This document shows positions 9,424 to 18,224 of a stretch of DNA of 64,000 nt, piece by piece. Both the position numbers and the translations under genes were made by a program. The stretch lies in contig NZ_WTKP01000004.1 of assembly GCF_009793355.1 (NCBI RefSeq), positions 1 through 64,000 on the forward strand, read 5' to 3'. The notes under the pieces are model-generated. The model had not been told where the DNA came from and ran no database searches. It saw only the letters and a program-made list of their open reading frames with translations. This DNA comes from Vreelandella zhuhanensis. Lineage in GTDB: Bacteria > Pseudomonadota > Gammaproteobacteria > Pseudomonadales > Halomonadaceae. The first letter of the stretch is position 1, and each line of letters opens with the position of its first letter.

Positions 9424-10162
9424 AAACGGGTCCTGCCACCCGCACCGGCAAGGCCCGTTCCAGTGAAATACTGATGGGCCTTGACCCCTCTCGTGTCACG
9501 CTGATGCCATAAGCCAGTATCTCCACACCGCTGGCTACCGCCTCGCGTAAAGCCACCGCGTAGGCGGCATCCAGATGCGCCGCCGGCGCCACATCCTCGA
9601 TGCCCTCATGGGCCACGCAAAACACCAATACCGCCCGCTCTCCCTGGCGTGCCAGAGCGCTCAATGCCTTTAAGTGTTTGGTGCCGCGCACACTGATGGA
9701 ATCCGGAAAATAGCCATGATCATCGGTTTCCTTGAGGGTTACCTGCTTGACCTCCACGTAGGCGCTACCGCGCTGCGGATCATCCAGTTTAAAATCCAGC
9801 CGTGAATCCGCCACTTTCACTTCCCGATGCAAGCTGGCATAGCCACGTAACGGTGCCAAATGCCCGGCAAGCAAGGCTGCTTCGACGATACGATTGGCGC
9901 GGCCAGTATGCACCGAGGCGAGCGCCAAGCTGCCGTCGGTTTGCGACAGCTCGATCAACTCCCAGGTCCAGGCCAACTTGCGTTTGGGATTATCGCTGGG
10001 CGAGAGCCATACCCGACAACCCGGCACATTGACCGCGCGCATGGAGCCGGTATTGGGACAGTGCGCCACCACCTCGCGTCCATCATCCAGGCGCACATCG
10101 GCCAGAAACCGCTTATAACGCTTGAGCAGCACGCCCGGAACCAGTTCAGGATAGACCAGCAT
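9395..10162 (-). CDS. sfsA: SfsA family protein (sugar fermentation stimulation protein)
   Basis: Widespread family named from E. coli maltose-metabolism effects; it combines an OB-like nucleic-acid-binding N-terminus with a nuclease-like fold, and its true role is unclear. The 255 residues show the conserved HCPNTGSM (about residues 34-41), the EVKQVTL strand and a C-terminal PDREGxR-like segment reduced here to VTREGSRPI. The ATG overlaps the stop of the upstream aminotransferase by one base (TAATG), so the two are translationally coupled. Confidence 0.92.
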   Translation of the reverse strand: MLVYPELVPGVLLKRYKRFLADVRLDDGREVVAHCPNTGSMRAVNVPGCRVWLSPSDNPKRKLAWTWELIELSQTDGSLALASVHTGRANRIVEAALLAGHLAPLRGYASLHREVKVADSRLDFKLDDPQRGSAYVEVKQVTLKETDDHGYFPDSISVRGTKHLKALSALARQGERAVLVFCVAHEGIEDVAPAAHLDAAYAVALREAVASGVEILAYGISVTREGSRPISISLERALPVRVAGPVFSGPGKIAE

Positions 10163-11322
10163 TACAGCCGGCCCACGAAGCGGCTTAGACGCGAGACGGC
10201 TTCTTCCAGGCGCGCCACCTCATTGGTGAAGGCGATTCGCACATGGTGCTCACCCCCCCGCACGGCGAAATCAATGCCCGGGGTAATCGCCACGTTTTCT
10301 TCTTCCAGCAAGCGTTCACAGAAAGCTTGGCTGTCGCGGCTGTAGCGCGAGATATCCAGCCATAGATAAAACGCCCCCTGAGGCGGCAAGGACGGCGCCA
10401 ACCCCAGCGGCACCAAACCAGCCAGTAGCGCATCGCGGCGAGCTTTCAGCGTTTCTCGGCGGGTTTCGAGAATCGCGCGACACTCCGGGGTAAACGCAGC
10501 CAAGGCGGCATACTGCGCCGGTGTGGAAGCTGCCAGGAAGACATTCTGCGCCAGCCGGGTCAACGGCTCAACGGCAGCTTCCGGCGCCACCAACCACCCC
10601 AGGCGCCAACCGGTCATGCCGAAATATTTGGAGAAACTGTTGACCACGAAGGCGTCCGGCGTCAATGCCGTGGCCGAAAGCGGGGCGTCATCGTAATTCA
10701 GCCCCTGATAAATCTCGTCGACCACCAACTCCCCACCCTTGGCGAAGACCCCTTCGGCCACGGCGTTGAGCTTAACGGCATCCAGGGTGTGACCGGTGGG
10801 GTTGGAGGGGGTGGCCAGCATCGCCAAACGGGTGGAGGTCTGCCAATGCTGTTGGATAAGCTCGGCATCCAGCTGCCAGCCGCTTTCCGGCCCTACCGAG
10901 ACGGTATCCACCTCGGCACCGGCCAGTGCCATGAAATGCCGGTTGCAAGGGTAGTTGGGGTCGGCCATCAACACCCGGTCACCAGGACCCGCGAGCAATT
11001 GGCTCGCGAGCAGCAAGGCGCCGGAAGCCCCCGGAGTCACCAGGATTCGCTCGGGAGCCACTGTGGCAGCGAAATGCTCGGCATAGTGGCGTGAAATCGC
11101 CTCACGCAAGGCAGGAAGGCCGGCTGCCGGCGTATAACGCGTGCGCCCCTGCGCCAGGGCCTGCTGTCCGGCAGCCATCACCGGTGCCGGCGTGGCGAAA
11201 TCCGGCTCGCCGACTTCAAGGTGAATCACATCATGCCCCGCCGCTTCTCTGGCCTGGGCTAATTCCAGTAAATGCATGACCCGAAAAGGGGCAACGAGAT
11301 TGACGCGTGGATTCCAGGCCAT
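10162..11322 (-). CDS. Class I/II pyridoxal phosphate-dependent aminotransferase
   Basis: Fold-type I aminotransferase of the aspartate-aminotransferase superfamily, 386 residues. Visible features: GEPDFATP near residue 38, ATPSNPTGH (the Asn that binds substrate/PLP), DEIYQGLNY, and the PLP-binding lysine in SFSKYFGMTGWRLGW (about residue 230). Similar genes lie next to sfsA and dksA in Pseudomonas relatives. Substrate cannot be decided from sequence; alanine, aspartate or aromatic amino acids are all possible. Confidence 0.9.
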   Translation of the reverse strand: MAWNPRVNLVAPFRVMHLLELAQAREAAGHDVIHLEVGEPDFATPAPVMAAGQQALAQGRTRYTPAAGLPALREAISRHYAEHFAATVAPERILVTPGASGALLLASQLLAGPGDRVLMADPNYPCNRHFMALAGAEVDTVSVGPESGWQLDAELIQQHWQTSTRLAMLATPSNPTGHTLDAVKLNAVAEGVFAKGGELVVDEIYQGLNYDDAPLSATALTPDAFVVNSFSKYFGMTGWRLGWLVAPEAAVEPLTRLAQNVFLAASTPAQYAALAAFTPECRAILETRRETLKARRDALLAGLVPLGLAPSLPPQGAFYLWLDISRYSRDSQAFCERLLEEENVAITPGIDFAVRGGEHHVRIAFTNEVARLEEAVSRLSRFVGRL

Positions 11323-11372
11323 GACGGCCTCCTTTTGGATAATAAACTAACGTATTAAATACATCATTAGGC

Positions 11373-11401
11373 TTGCAAAGCCTGTGTTTTTCAGATAAAC
11401 A
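11373..11401 (+). promoter_or_regulatory. Candidate dksA promoter
   Basis: TTGCAA (11373-11378), a 17-base spacer and TAAACA (11396-11401), about 70 bases ahead of dksA. The -35 lies inside a small hairpin (AGGCTT-GCA-AAGCCT, 11369-11384). It is a moderate match by eye. Confidence 0.35.
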
Positions 11402-11473
11402 AGCATCCCTTTGGCGTGAGATCATTGACGCGTCGATGATTGATCAGCAGTCACTTACGTAAGAGGCAGTCCC

Positions 11474-11911
11474 ATGCCAGTAGCGGAAAAGCAACAGGAA
11501 GCGTCCAAGCCATTCACCCCTTACCAGCCGGCACCGGGTGAAGAATACATGAACGAGCAGCAGCTGGAACACTTCCGGCAGCTCTTGTTGGATTGGAAGC
11601 AGGACCTCATGGAAGAAGTGGATCGCACCGTGCGCCACTTGCAGGAAGATGCCAACAATTACGCCGACCCCGCAGACCGCGCGACTCAGGAAGAAGGTTT
11701 CAGCCTGGAATTGCGCACCCGGGATCGAGAACGCAAGCTACTCAAGAAGATCAACGAAACGCTGGACAAGATCGACGAAGACGATTACGGCTTCTGCGAG
11801 GCGTGTGGCGTGGAAATTGGTATTCGACGCCTGGAAGCGCGGCCCACAGCCACGCTGTGTGTCGATTGCAAAACCTTGGCCGAACTCAAGGAAAAGCAGC
11901 TAGGCAGCTAA
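11474..11911 (+). CDS. dksA: RNA polymerase-binding transcription factor DksA
   Basis: Binds the secondary channel of RNA polymerase and, with ppGpp, mediates the stringent response and rRNA promoter control. The 145 residues contain a long coiled coil (about 35-105) with the tip residues DPADRATQEE, and a four-cysteine zinc finger CEAC...CVDC near residues 112-136. A short, proline-rich N-terminal extension is typical of Pseudomonas-like DksA1. It heads the dksA-gluQ-cbrX-cbrA-cbrB series. Confidence 0.97.
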   Translation: MPVAEKQQEASKPFTPYQPAPGEEYMNEQQLEHFRQLLLDWKQDLMEEVDRTVRHLQEDANNYADPADRATQEEGFSLELRTRDRERKLLKKINETLDKIDEDDYGFCEACGVEIGIRRLEARPTATLCVDCKTLAELKEKQLGS

Positions 11912-11938
11912 GCTTATCCTTGAATGTTGATCGCTTGC

Positions 11939-11960
11939 ACGGGCACCTCAGGGTGCCCGT
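11939..11960 (+). terminator. Hairpin after dksA, weak terminator
   Basis: Arms ACGGGCACC (11939-11947) and GGTGCCCGT (11952-11960) form a perfect 9-bp stem with a 4-base loop, but only three T residues follow, so it may attenuate rather than stop transcription into gluQ. Confidence 0.5.
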
Positions 11961-11998
11961 TTGCATGTTACTCCGAACGCATCAAACGAGGACAGCGC

Positions 11999-12898
11999 AT
12001 GCCTCACACCGCCGGTTATCGCGGCCGCTTCGCGCCCACGCCTTCCGGCCCGCTGCATTTCGGCTCGCTGGTAGCCGCCCTCGGCAGTTATCTCGATGCT
12101 CGCGCCGTGGGAGGGAAATGGTTTCTGCGCATCGAGGATATCGACCCGCCCCGCTGCCCGCCAGGGGCTGCCGATACGATCCTGCGTCAGCTCGAAGCGT
12201 TCGGCCTGCACTGGGATGGTTCGGTGAGCTATCAAAGCCGTCATGAGGCGGCGTATGCCGTGTCACTCCTGCGCCTTGAACATCTTGGCCTGGCCTATCC
12301 TTGCAGCTGCTCACGCAAGCAGTGGCGCCAGTACGCCATCTACCCCGGCTGGTGCCGTGACGGCGTTCGTGAATCTGGCAAACCGGTGGCCTGGCGCCTG
12401 CGCAGCGACCTGGGATTGCGCCCCGTAGAGTGGCACGACCGTTTATTCGGCACGCAGAGCTTCGACCCCGCCACCCTGGGCGATGTGGTGCTCAAACGTA
12501 AAGACGGCCTCTGGGCTTATCAGCTGGCCGTGGTGGTCGACGACGCCGAGCAACACATTACCCATGTGGTGCGGGGGCTGGACCTGCTCGACAACACGCC
12601 TTGGCAGCGTCAGTTGCAAGAGGCGCTGGGGTTTGCCGAGCCCCGTTACCTGCACTTGCCCTTGATCGTGAGCACCGAAGGGCAGAAGCTTTCCAAACAG
12701 AACCTGACGCCGGCATTGCCGGAAGAAGGTGACGCCGTTCGCAGCCTGCTGTTTCAAGCCTTGCAGGTGCTGGATCAAGCGCCGCCTATGACACTTGCCG
12801 GGGCATCGGTTGAATCCCAGCTTGAATGGGCGATCTCCCATTGGTCGGTTTCTCGCCTGAGCGCCACCCCTTCCCGCCCATGGAAGCACTCGGAGTAA
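11999..12898 (+). CDS. gluQ: Glutamyl-Q tRNA(Asp) synthetase
   Basis: A truncated GluRS paralogue that attaches glutamate to queuosine in the wobble position of tRNA-Asp, without an anticodon-binding domain. The 299-residue protein starts with RFAPTPSGPLHFGS (HIGH-like motif) and has the zinc-site pattern CSC, then Tyr and Cys in YPGWC (about residues 101-119), and a KMSKS equivalent KLSKQN near residue 225. A GAGGAC ribosome site supports ATG 11999; an upstream open extension crosses the dksA hairpin and is unlikely. Four bases separate its stop from the next translation start region. Confidence 0.95.
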   Translation: MPHTAGYRGRFAPTPSGPLHFGSLVAALGSYLDARAVGGKWFLRIEDIDPPRCPPGAADTILRQLEAFGLHWDGSVSYQSRHEAAYAVSLLRLEHLGLAYPCSCSRKQWRQYAIYPGWCRDGVRESGKPVAWRLRSDLGLRPVEWHDRLFGTQSFDPATLGDVVLKRKDGLWAYQLAVVVDDAEQHITHVVRGLDLLDNTPWQRQLQEALGFAEPRYLHLPLIVSTEGQKLSKQNLTPALPEEGDAVRSLLFQALQVLDQAPPMTLAGASVESQLEWAISHWSVSRLSATPSRPWKHSE

Positions 12899-12904
12899 GT
12901 GACC

Positions 12905-13081
12905 ATGTACGTGTATCGCATCATGTTATTTCTGGTATTCGGCGGTTACCTGCTCTCGCCCCTGTTGATGAATGGCTGGGGCGACCCGGATATCGCCTGG
13001 TACCGCCCCTTTGTTATCTGGGGGGGGTTGATCGCTTTGACGCTGTGGCTGGAACAGAAAAGGAAGCTCGATGAGCGTTGA
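12905..13081 (+). CDS. cbrX: CbrX-like small membrane protein
   Basis: A 58-residue protein with two hydrophobic segments (about residues 4-20 and 33-50) and a basic C-terminus (EQKRKLDER). GGAG lies about 10 bases upstream of the ATG; a GTG two codons earlier is possible. Its last 11 bases overlap the cbrA start, so cbrA translation is probably coupled to it. In Pseudomonas a short overlapping frame called cbrX occupies exactly this place between gluQ and cbrA. Sequence similarity to that protein was not measured; the name rests on position, size and predicted topology. Confidence 0.72.
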   Translation: MYVYRIMLFLVFGGYLLSPLLMNGWGDPDIAWYRPFVIWGGLIALTLWLEQKRKLDER

Positions 13082-15983
13082 GTTAGTCGGCCTTTTGCTG
13101 CTCGGTTTCGGATACCTTGTCTTACTGTTCGGCTGTGGCTTCGTCATCGAACGCGGCTGGGTACCGGTGCGTGTTGTCCGCCACCCGGTGGTCTATATCC
13201 TAGCAGTGGGGGTCTATGCCAGTGCCTGGGCGATTTATGGCAGTCTTGAGCTGGCCGCTCATGCCGGCTACGGTTATCTGGCGTATTACCTGGGTGCCGC
13301 CGGTGCCTTTCTGTTGGCACCGGTGTTACTGGTACCCATTCAGCGCATCACTCGCACCTATCAATTAGCATCCCTCGCCGACCTCTTTGCCTTTCGCTTT
13401 CGCTCACGCTGGGCCGGTTCCCTGGTAACGTTGGTCAGCCTGCTGGCAGTACTGCCCCTTCTGGCCTTGCAGGTGAAAATCCTGGGTGAAGCGACCCATC
13501 TCATGACGGGCAGCGACTCACCGGCCCTCATTGCCCTGTTATTCTGCGCTGCCATCGCTTTGTTCGCCGTGGTTTTCGGTGCCCGTCACAGCCAGCTTCA
13601 TGCACGTCACGACACGCTTCTGGCAACGATCGCGCTTGAATCCATCGTCAAGCTTCTGGCCATGTTAGCGTTGGGCGGCATTGCCCTGTTTGGGGTATTC
13701 GACGGCCCAGGCGATCTGCAACAGTGGCTGGAAGGGCCGGGGCTGGCCTATCAAGCTGCCACACCTCAGCTGGAGCCGGCTCAGTGGCGCACCTTGCTGT
13801 TATTGTTCTTTGCCGCAGCCTTTCTGATGCCGCACCTGTTTCACATCACCTTTGCCGAAACGCTTTCCCGGCGCACTTTGCTACAGGCGAGCTGGACTCT
13901 GCCGCTGTTCTTGCTGCTGATGGCACTGCCGATTCCGCTGATTTTATGGGCCACTCAGGCACGCGGCACTTTCGATGTTTCCATCGCGGCCTATTCAGCT
14001 TTCGCCTTGTCGGAAAGCTGGTGGGTGGGGGCGCTGGTATTCATTGCCGGCCTGGCCGCCGCCAGCGGCACCATGATTATTATTTCCCTGGCACTTTCAG
14101 GCATGATTCTCAACCATGTGGTGCTGGTAGCTCACCCGCCCGAAGCCCGTGCCGATCTCTACGGCTGGCTGCGCTGGCTGCGTCGCGCCCTGATCGGTGC
14201 GGTGATTTTCGGTGGCTGGCTATTCTATCGTACCGTAGGAATGCACAATGACCTGACCACCCTGGGCCTGGCCGCCTTTGTGGGAATGGCCCAGTGCCTG
14301 CCTGGCATGCTGGCGTTGCTATACTGGCCGGGAGCCAACCGCAAAGGCATGGTCAGCGGGTTATTGATAGGCGTGATGATATGGCTGTGGGGGCTGTGGT
14401 TACCCTTATTGTTTCCGACAGTCATTCCGGCCTTTCCTGTTACGCCCCTGGCACCCGCCGATGCGCCGTTGTGGTATCACGTCACCTTGCTCGCCCTGGT
14501 CTTGAATATCATGGCTTTGATTGTGGTGTCGCTATTTACCCGGACCTCCACAGGCGAAAAATCCGCCGCAGAAGCCTGCTCGGTGGACGCGGTGATTCGC
14601 TCCAAACGACTGCCACTGGATGCCGCCACGGCGGAGGACTTCCCCCAACACCTGGCTCAAGCCTTGGGTGACGAGGCCGCCCAACGCGAAGTCATTCGTG
14701 CATTGAAAGATCTGGGGTTAGCCGTTAATGAGCGCCGCCCTTATGCGCTGCGACGCCTAAGGGACCGAATTCAGGCCAATCTCTCCGGATTGATGGGGCC
14801 GTCCGTGGCCCGTGATATCGTCGACCGCTACCTGCCTTATCGCCATGACGATCAGCCCGCCACCGATGATATACATTTCGTTGAAAGCCGCCTGGAAGCC
14901 TACCGCTCACGACTAACCGGCCTAGCTCGGGAACTCGACGGCCTGCGTCGCCACCATCGTCGCACCCTTGCCTACCTGCCTATCGGGCTTTGCGTGTTCG
15001 GTGATGATGAAGAATTGCTGATGTGGAACCAGGCCTTGACTGCCCTTTCCGGTATCGAGGGCGACAGTGTCATCGGCGCACGACGAGACAGCCTCCCCAC
15101 CCCCTGGGCGGCGTTGCTGGGTCAGGCCCTGGCACTGGATCATACCCCTCTCTACAAACAGGCCGTCACGCTGCATGGAAAAACTTACTTTCTGACCCTG
15201 CATAAAGCGGTACTCAGCGACCATGACAGCCGTGGCGGCAGTGTCATACTCATCGAAGACCATACCGAGATGAAGTGGCTTGAAGATGAACTGGTCCATG
15301 CCGCCCGCCTGGCATCAATCGGCCAGCTGGCCGCCGGCGTGGCTCACGAGATCGGCAATCCCATCACCGGGATTTCCTCACTGGCGCAGAACCTGCGCTA
15401 TGACACCGACGACCCAGCGTTACTCGAGACCGCCGATCAGATCCAGCAACTTACCCAGCGAGTGACGCGAATCGTCAATTCCCTGGTAGGATTCGCCCAT
15501 GGCGGGCGCCAGGCGACTCCCCTACCGATAGAACCCGTCGCCTTGTCGAGCATCACCGAAGACGCCTTGCACTTGATCCATCTGGCCCGGGCGGGCGACG
15601 ATGTCACATTCGAAAATAGCTGCCCTGACCAGCTGGTGGTGCGCGGCGATGCACAGCGCCTGACTCAGGTAATGGTCAATCTATTGAGTAATGCCCGTGA
15701 CGCCTGCCAGACACAAGGCCATATTCGTATTGAGGCCGGCGCTCAACACGCTCAAGCCTGGTGGCGGGTGATCGATAATGGCCAGGGCATCGACCCAAGG
15801 GTACGTGACCGTTTGTTCGAACCGTTCATTACCACCAAGGCCGCTGGCCAAGGTACCGGTCTGGGGCTCGCACTGGCTTACCAGATCGTGACCGAACACC
15901 AAGGCAAGATCGAGATTACCTCACCCCCTCTCGGCCATTCCCGTGGCACCGCCATTACCCTCTGGTTGCCGCTCTACTCATAG
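13071..15983 (+). CDS. cbrA: Sensor histidine kinase CbrA (SLC5-like transporter fused to kinase)
   Basis: Membrane sensor of the CbrAB system that controls carbon/nitrogen source use. The 970 residues comprise a 12-13 helix sodium-solute-symporter-like domain (about 1-480), a linker, a PAS-like domain (about 620-735), then a HisKA domain with phospho-acceptor His759 in VAHEIGNP, and a HATPase domain with N box [10 protein letters not shown]1 DNGQGID and G2 [10 protein letters not shown]. The start has AGGA just upstream and overlaps cbrX by 11 bases. The response regulator gene follows within 20 bases. Gene order dksA-gluQ-cbrX-cbrA-cbrB-crcZ-pcnB as in Pseudomonas supports CbrA over other hybrid kinases. 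Confidence 0.93.
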   Translation: MSVELVGLLLLGFGYLVLLFGCGFVIERGWVPVRVVRHPVVYILAVGVYASAWAIYGSLELAAHAGYGYLAYYLGAAGAFLLAPVLLVPIQRITRTYQLASLADLFAFRFRSRWAGSLVTLVSLLAVLPLLALQVKILGEATHLMTGSDSPALIALLFCAAIALFAVVFGARHSQLHARHDTLLATIALESIVKLLAMLALGGIALFGVFDGPGDLQQWLEGPGLAYQAATPQLEPAQWRTLLLLFFAAAFLMPHLFHITFAETLSRRTLLQASWTLPLFLLLMALPIPLILWATQARGTFDVSIAAYSAFALSESWWVGALVFIAGLAAASGTMIIISLALSGMILNHVVLVAHPPEARADLYGWLRWLRRALIGAVIFGGWLFYRTVGMHNDLTTLGLAAFVGMAQCLPGMLALLYWPGANRKGMVSGLLIGVMIWLWGLWLPLLFPTVIPAFPVTPLAPADAPLWYHVTLLALVLNIMALIVVSLFTRTSTGEKSAAEACSVDAVIRSKRLPLDAATAEDFPQHLAQALGDEAAQREVIRALKDLGLAVNERRPYALRRLRDRIQANLSGLMGPSVARDIVDRYLPYRHDDQPATDDIHFVESRLEAYRSRLTGLARELDGLRRHHRRTLAYLPIGLCVFGDDEELLMWNQALTALSGIEGDSVIGARRDSLPTPWAALLGQALALDHTPLYKQAVTLHGKTYFLTLHKAVLSDHDSRGGSVILIEDHTEMKWLEDELVHAARLASIGQLAAGVAHEIGNPITGISSLAQNLRYDTDDPALLETADQIQQLTQRVTRIVNSLVGFAHGGRQATPLPIEPVALSSITEDALHLIHLARAGDDVTFENSCPDQLVVRGDAQRLTQVMVNLLSNARDACQTQGHIRIEAGAQHAQAWWRVIDNGQGIDPRVRDRLFEPFITTKAAGQGTGLGLALAYQIVTEHQGKIEITSPPLGHSRGTAITLWLPLYS

Positions 15984-15999
15984 GATGATCAGCTCAGCG

Positions 16000-17376
16000 A
16001 TGCGTCGAATACTGATTGTTGAAGATGAAGCGATTATTCGCAGCGCGCTCAAGCGATTGCTCGAGCGCCACGACTACCATGTCCAGGAAGTGGAAAGCGC
16101 GGAGGATGCCCAGGCCTTGGCGCTAAACCAATTTGACCTGATCATCAGCGACCTGCGCCTGCCCGGCGAACCGGGCACCAGCTTGATTACAGCCGCTGCT
16201 CCCGCACCGGTATTGATAATGACCAGCTACGCCAGCATGCGCTCGGCGGTGGATGCTCTGAAGCAAGGCGCAGTGGATTATATCGCCAAGCCATTCGATC
16301 ACGACGAGCTGCTCGAGACGGTTTCGCAGATCCTGCGCCAGCAGACCATCCAGCACAGCGAGCCACCGGATGTTACCGATAAAGGTGGTAGCCGCCAGAC
16401 CATGATCGGCGAATGCGTGGCCATGCAGCAGGTCTATTCCCGTATTCGCAAGACCGCTCCTGCCGATGTCACGGTATTGATTCAGGGCGAATCGGGTACC
16501 GGCAAGGAACTGGTGGCTCGGGCGTTACACCAGCAAAGCAAGCGCGCCCGCGCGGCGCTGATCTGCGTCAATTGCGCTGCCATTCCGGAAACCCTGATCG
16601 AATCCGAGCTTTTCGGTCATGAAAAAGGTGCTTTTACCGGGGCCAGCGCCGCCCGTACCGGTCTGGTCGAAGCGGCCGATGGCGGCACCTTGTTTCTGGA
16701 TGAAATCGGCGAACTGCCGCTGGATGCGCAGGCGCGTCTGCTGCGCGTTCTTCAGGAAGGCGAGATCCGCAAGATCGGTTCGGTGGAAACCCGGCATGTC
16801 GATGTCCGTCTGATCGCCGCCACCCATCGCGATCTGCGGGCATTGTCGAAAAGCGGTGAATTTCGCCTCGATCTGTATTACCGCTTGAATGTCATGCAGA
16901 TTGACCTTCCCCCCTTACGGGAACGCGAGGATGATGTTTTGCAGATTGCCGACATTCTGTTGAGCAAGGCGTGCAAGCGCCATTCTCGCGAGGGGCTGCG
17001 GCTATCCAAATCCGCACGTAGCGAACTCAAGGATTACCCTTGGCCGGGCAATGTGCGAGAACTGGAAAACGCCCTGGAGCGTGGCGTCATTCTTGCCGAA
17101 GGCCATCTGATTCACACCGATGACCTGGGGCTTGCACCCACGGAGCTATCCATGCGAGCGGCGCCGGTTAATTCGACATCATCCAGCGTAGCTGTACCTC
17201 CCAACGAGGATGACCTCTCGCTGGAGGATTACTTCCAGCATTTTGTGCTGGAACACCAGGAACAAATGAGTGAAACGGAGCTCGCCCAAAAGCTGGGGAT
17301 TAGTCGCAAGAATTTGTGGGAACGTCGCCAACGTCTAGGCATACCTCGCAAGAAAACAGCACGAAGACCTTCTTGA
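16000..17376 (+). CDS. cbrB: Sigma-54-dependent response regulator CbrB (NtrC family)
   Basis: Response regulator that activates sigma-54 promoters, chiefly those of Crc-titrating small RNAs in Pseudomonas. From ATG 16000 (458 residues): receiver domain 1-120 with phospho-acceptor Asp51 in [12 protein letters not shown]+ domain with Walker A GESGTGKE, the sigma-54 contact loop GAFTGA and Walker [11 protein letters not shown]; and a C-terminal Fis-type helix-turn-helix ([19 protein letters not shown]). ATG 15985 is an in-frame alternative. A matching sigma-54 promoter and candidate binding half-sites lie directly downstream, before the CrcZ-like RNA. Confidence 0.94.
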   Translation: MRRILIVEDEAIIRSALKRLLERHDYHVQEVESAEDAQALALNQFDLIISDLRLPGEPGTSLITAAAPAPVLIMTSYASMRSAVDALKQGAVDYIAKPFDHDELLETVSQILRQQTIQHSEPPDVTDKGGSRQTMIGECVAMQQVYSRIRKTAPADVTVLIQGESGTGKELVARALHQQSKRARAALICVNCAAIPETLIESELFGHEKGAFTGASAARTGLVEAADGGTLFLDEIGELPLDAQARLLRVLQEGEIRKIGSVETRHVDVRLIAATHRDLRALSKSGEFRLDLYYRLNVMQIDLPPLREREDDVLQIADILLSKACKRHSREGLRLSKSARSELKDYPWPGNVRELENALERGVILAEGHLIHTDDLGLAPTELSMRAAPVNSTSSSVAVPPNEDDLSLEDYFQHFVLEHQEQMSETELAQKLGISRKNLWERRQRLGIPRKKTARRPS

Positions 17377-17467
17377 TGCTTGTCGTAACAAATTTTTTAA
17401 CGAATAGCTTAACTTTCTTTTAGACTAACGTATAAGCCATTGATCTATAAAAACACTTTTCCTTAAG

Positions 17468-17532
17468 TGTTACTTCGTAACTGTTACCTTCCCACACACA
17501 GACTGTCGAAAAGCACCGAGTTGGCGGTAACA
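17468..17532 (+). promoter_or_regulatory. Candidate CbrB upstream activating half-sites
   Basis: TGTTAC at 17468-17473 and 17482-17487, GTAACT at 17477-17482 and GTAACA at 17527-17532, with another GTAACA at 17385-17390. They form inverted pairs located 75-240 bases upstream of the sigma-54 promoter, where an NtrC-type activator would bind. The half-site agrees with what I recall of the CbrB target in Pseudomonas (TGTTAC...GTAACA); spacing here varies. Binding is inferred. Confidence 0.5.
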
Positions 17533-17605
17533 CTATTCCTTCTCTCCTTGCTCAGCCTGATCCAAAAAAAATTAAGCCATTGAAATATATTGATAAAAAA
17601 ATACA

Positions 17606-17621
17606 TGGCACAGGGCCTGCA
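17606..17621 (+). promoter_or_regulatory. Sigma-54 promoter of the CrcZ-like RNA
   Basis: TGGCACAGGGCCTGCA has the invariant GG (17607-17608) and GC (17619-17620) separated by exactly 10 bases, close to the TGGCAC-N5-TTGCA consensus. Predicted start is about 12 bases downstream of the GC, near 17632. Its position 230 bases after the gene for a sigma-54 activator strengthens the call. Confidence 0.8.
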
Positions 17622-17631
17622 GTATTACTAG

Positions 17632-18100
17632 GTAAGAAAAACAACCCGGGCATAGCGGCAGTCCTCTCACAATAACAACAGGACAACACCCGCCGGTTTG
17701 AACACCAACAATAACAATGCTTCAAGCCTTTTGAGATAGCGGCGCCAACAAGAACAACCGCCAATGCCATCTCGACGATCACTTGTCCGCGCCAATGTGT
17801 GCGGCTAATAACAACAACAAGTCCAACAAGTGAGTGGCCCGATAATCAGAATACGATGTACAGCGAGACGTCCAATAACAACAAGCGTCTCAATAAGTAC
17901 CTACCGGTAACAAAAACAACTCGCCGGGAGAAAAACATCGTAGTTGGTTTATTGTTTTGAATACGAGACGGTCGGATCAATAGCAATAATGACTTTTCCT
18001 GACTGTGGTGCGTATTCAGGGCGATGCCCATCACAAAGAAAAACACCGGCATGGACGCCGAGCAACCACTTGATAGGGGAGGCCCAAAAGCCTCCCTTTT
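17632..18100 (+). ncRNA. crcZ: CrcZ-like regulatory RNA sequestering Hfq/Crc
   Basis: About 470 nucleotides without a credible protein frame, starting at the sigma-54 promoter and ending at an intrinsic terminator. It holds repeated A-rich triplet motifs (AAN)n of the type bound by Hfq with Crc: AAGAAAAACAAC (17634-17645), AATAACAACA (17671-17680), AACAATAACAAT (17707-17718), AACAAGAACAAC (17747-17758), AATAACAACAACAAG (17807-17821), AATAACAACAAG (17874-17885), AACAAAAACAAC (17909-17920), plus weaker ones near 17979 and 18036. In Pseudomonas the gene crcZ sits at this place between cbrB and pcnB, is CbrB/sigma-54 dependent, is about 400 nt long, and relieves catabolite repression by titrating Hfq/Crc. 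Exact ends here are predicted. Confidence 0.85.
18077..18100 (+). terminator. Intrinsic terminator of the CrcZ-like RNA
   Basis: Stem GGGAGGC (18077-18083) with GCCTCCC (18090-18096), loop CCAAAA, followed by TTTT. Confidence 0.8.
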
Positions 18101-18145
18101 GTGCGTTTGGCGTCCTGGTTTTTGTCACTGCGTGCCTCCCGCACT

Positions 18146-18173
18146 TTGCAAGGCATTGGGGGTCGGCTACACT
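18146..18173 (+). promoter_or_regulatory. Candidate pcnB operon promoter
   Basis: TTGCAA (18146-18151) and TACACT (18168-18173) with a 16-base spacer, 51 bases ahead of pcnB and beyond the CrcZ terminator. Confidence 0.5.
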
Positions 18174-18224
18174 CAGCGCCCTGCATCGTTTATTTTTCTG
18201 TACTCTGCGAGTCGATAACGCCGC

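Noticed and set aside
17634-17920. Repeated A-rich units that could suggest a CRISPR array
   Set aside because: Units are only 10-15 bases, vary in sequence and spacing, and fit AAN-triplet Hfq/Crc motifs.
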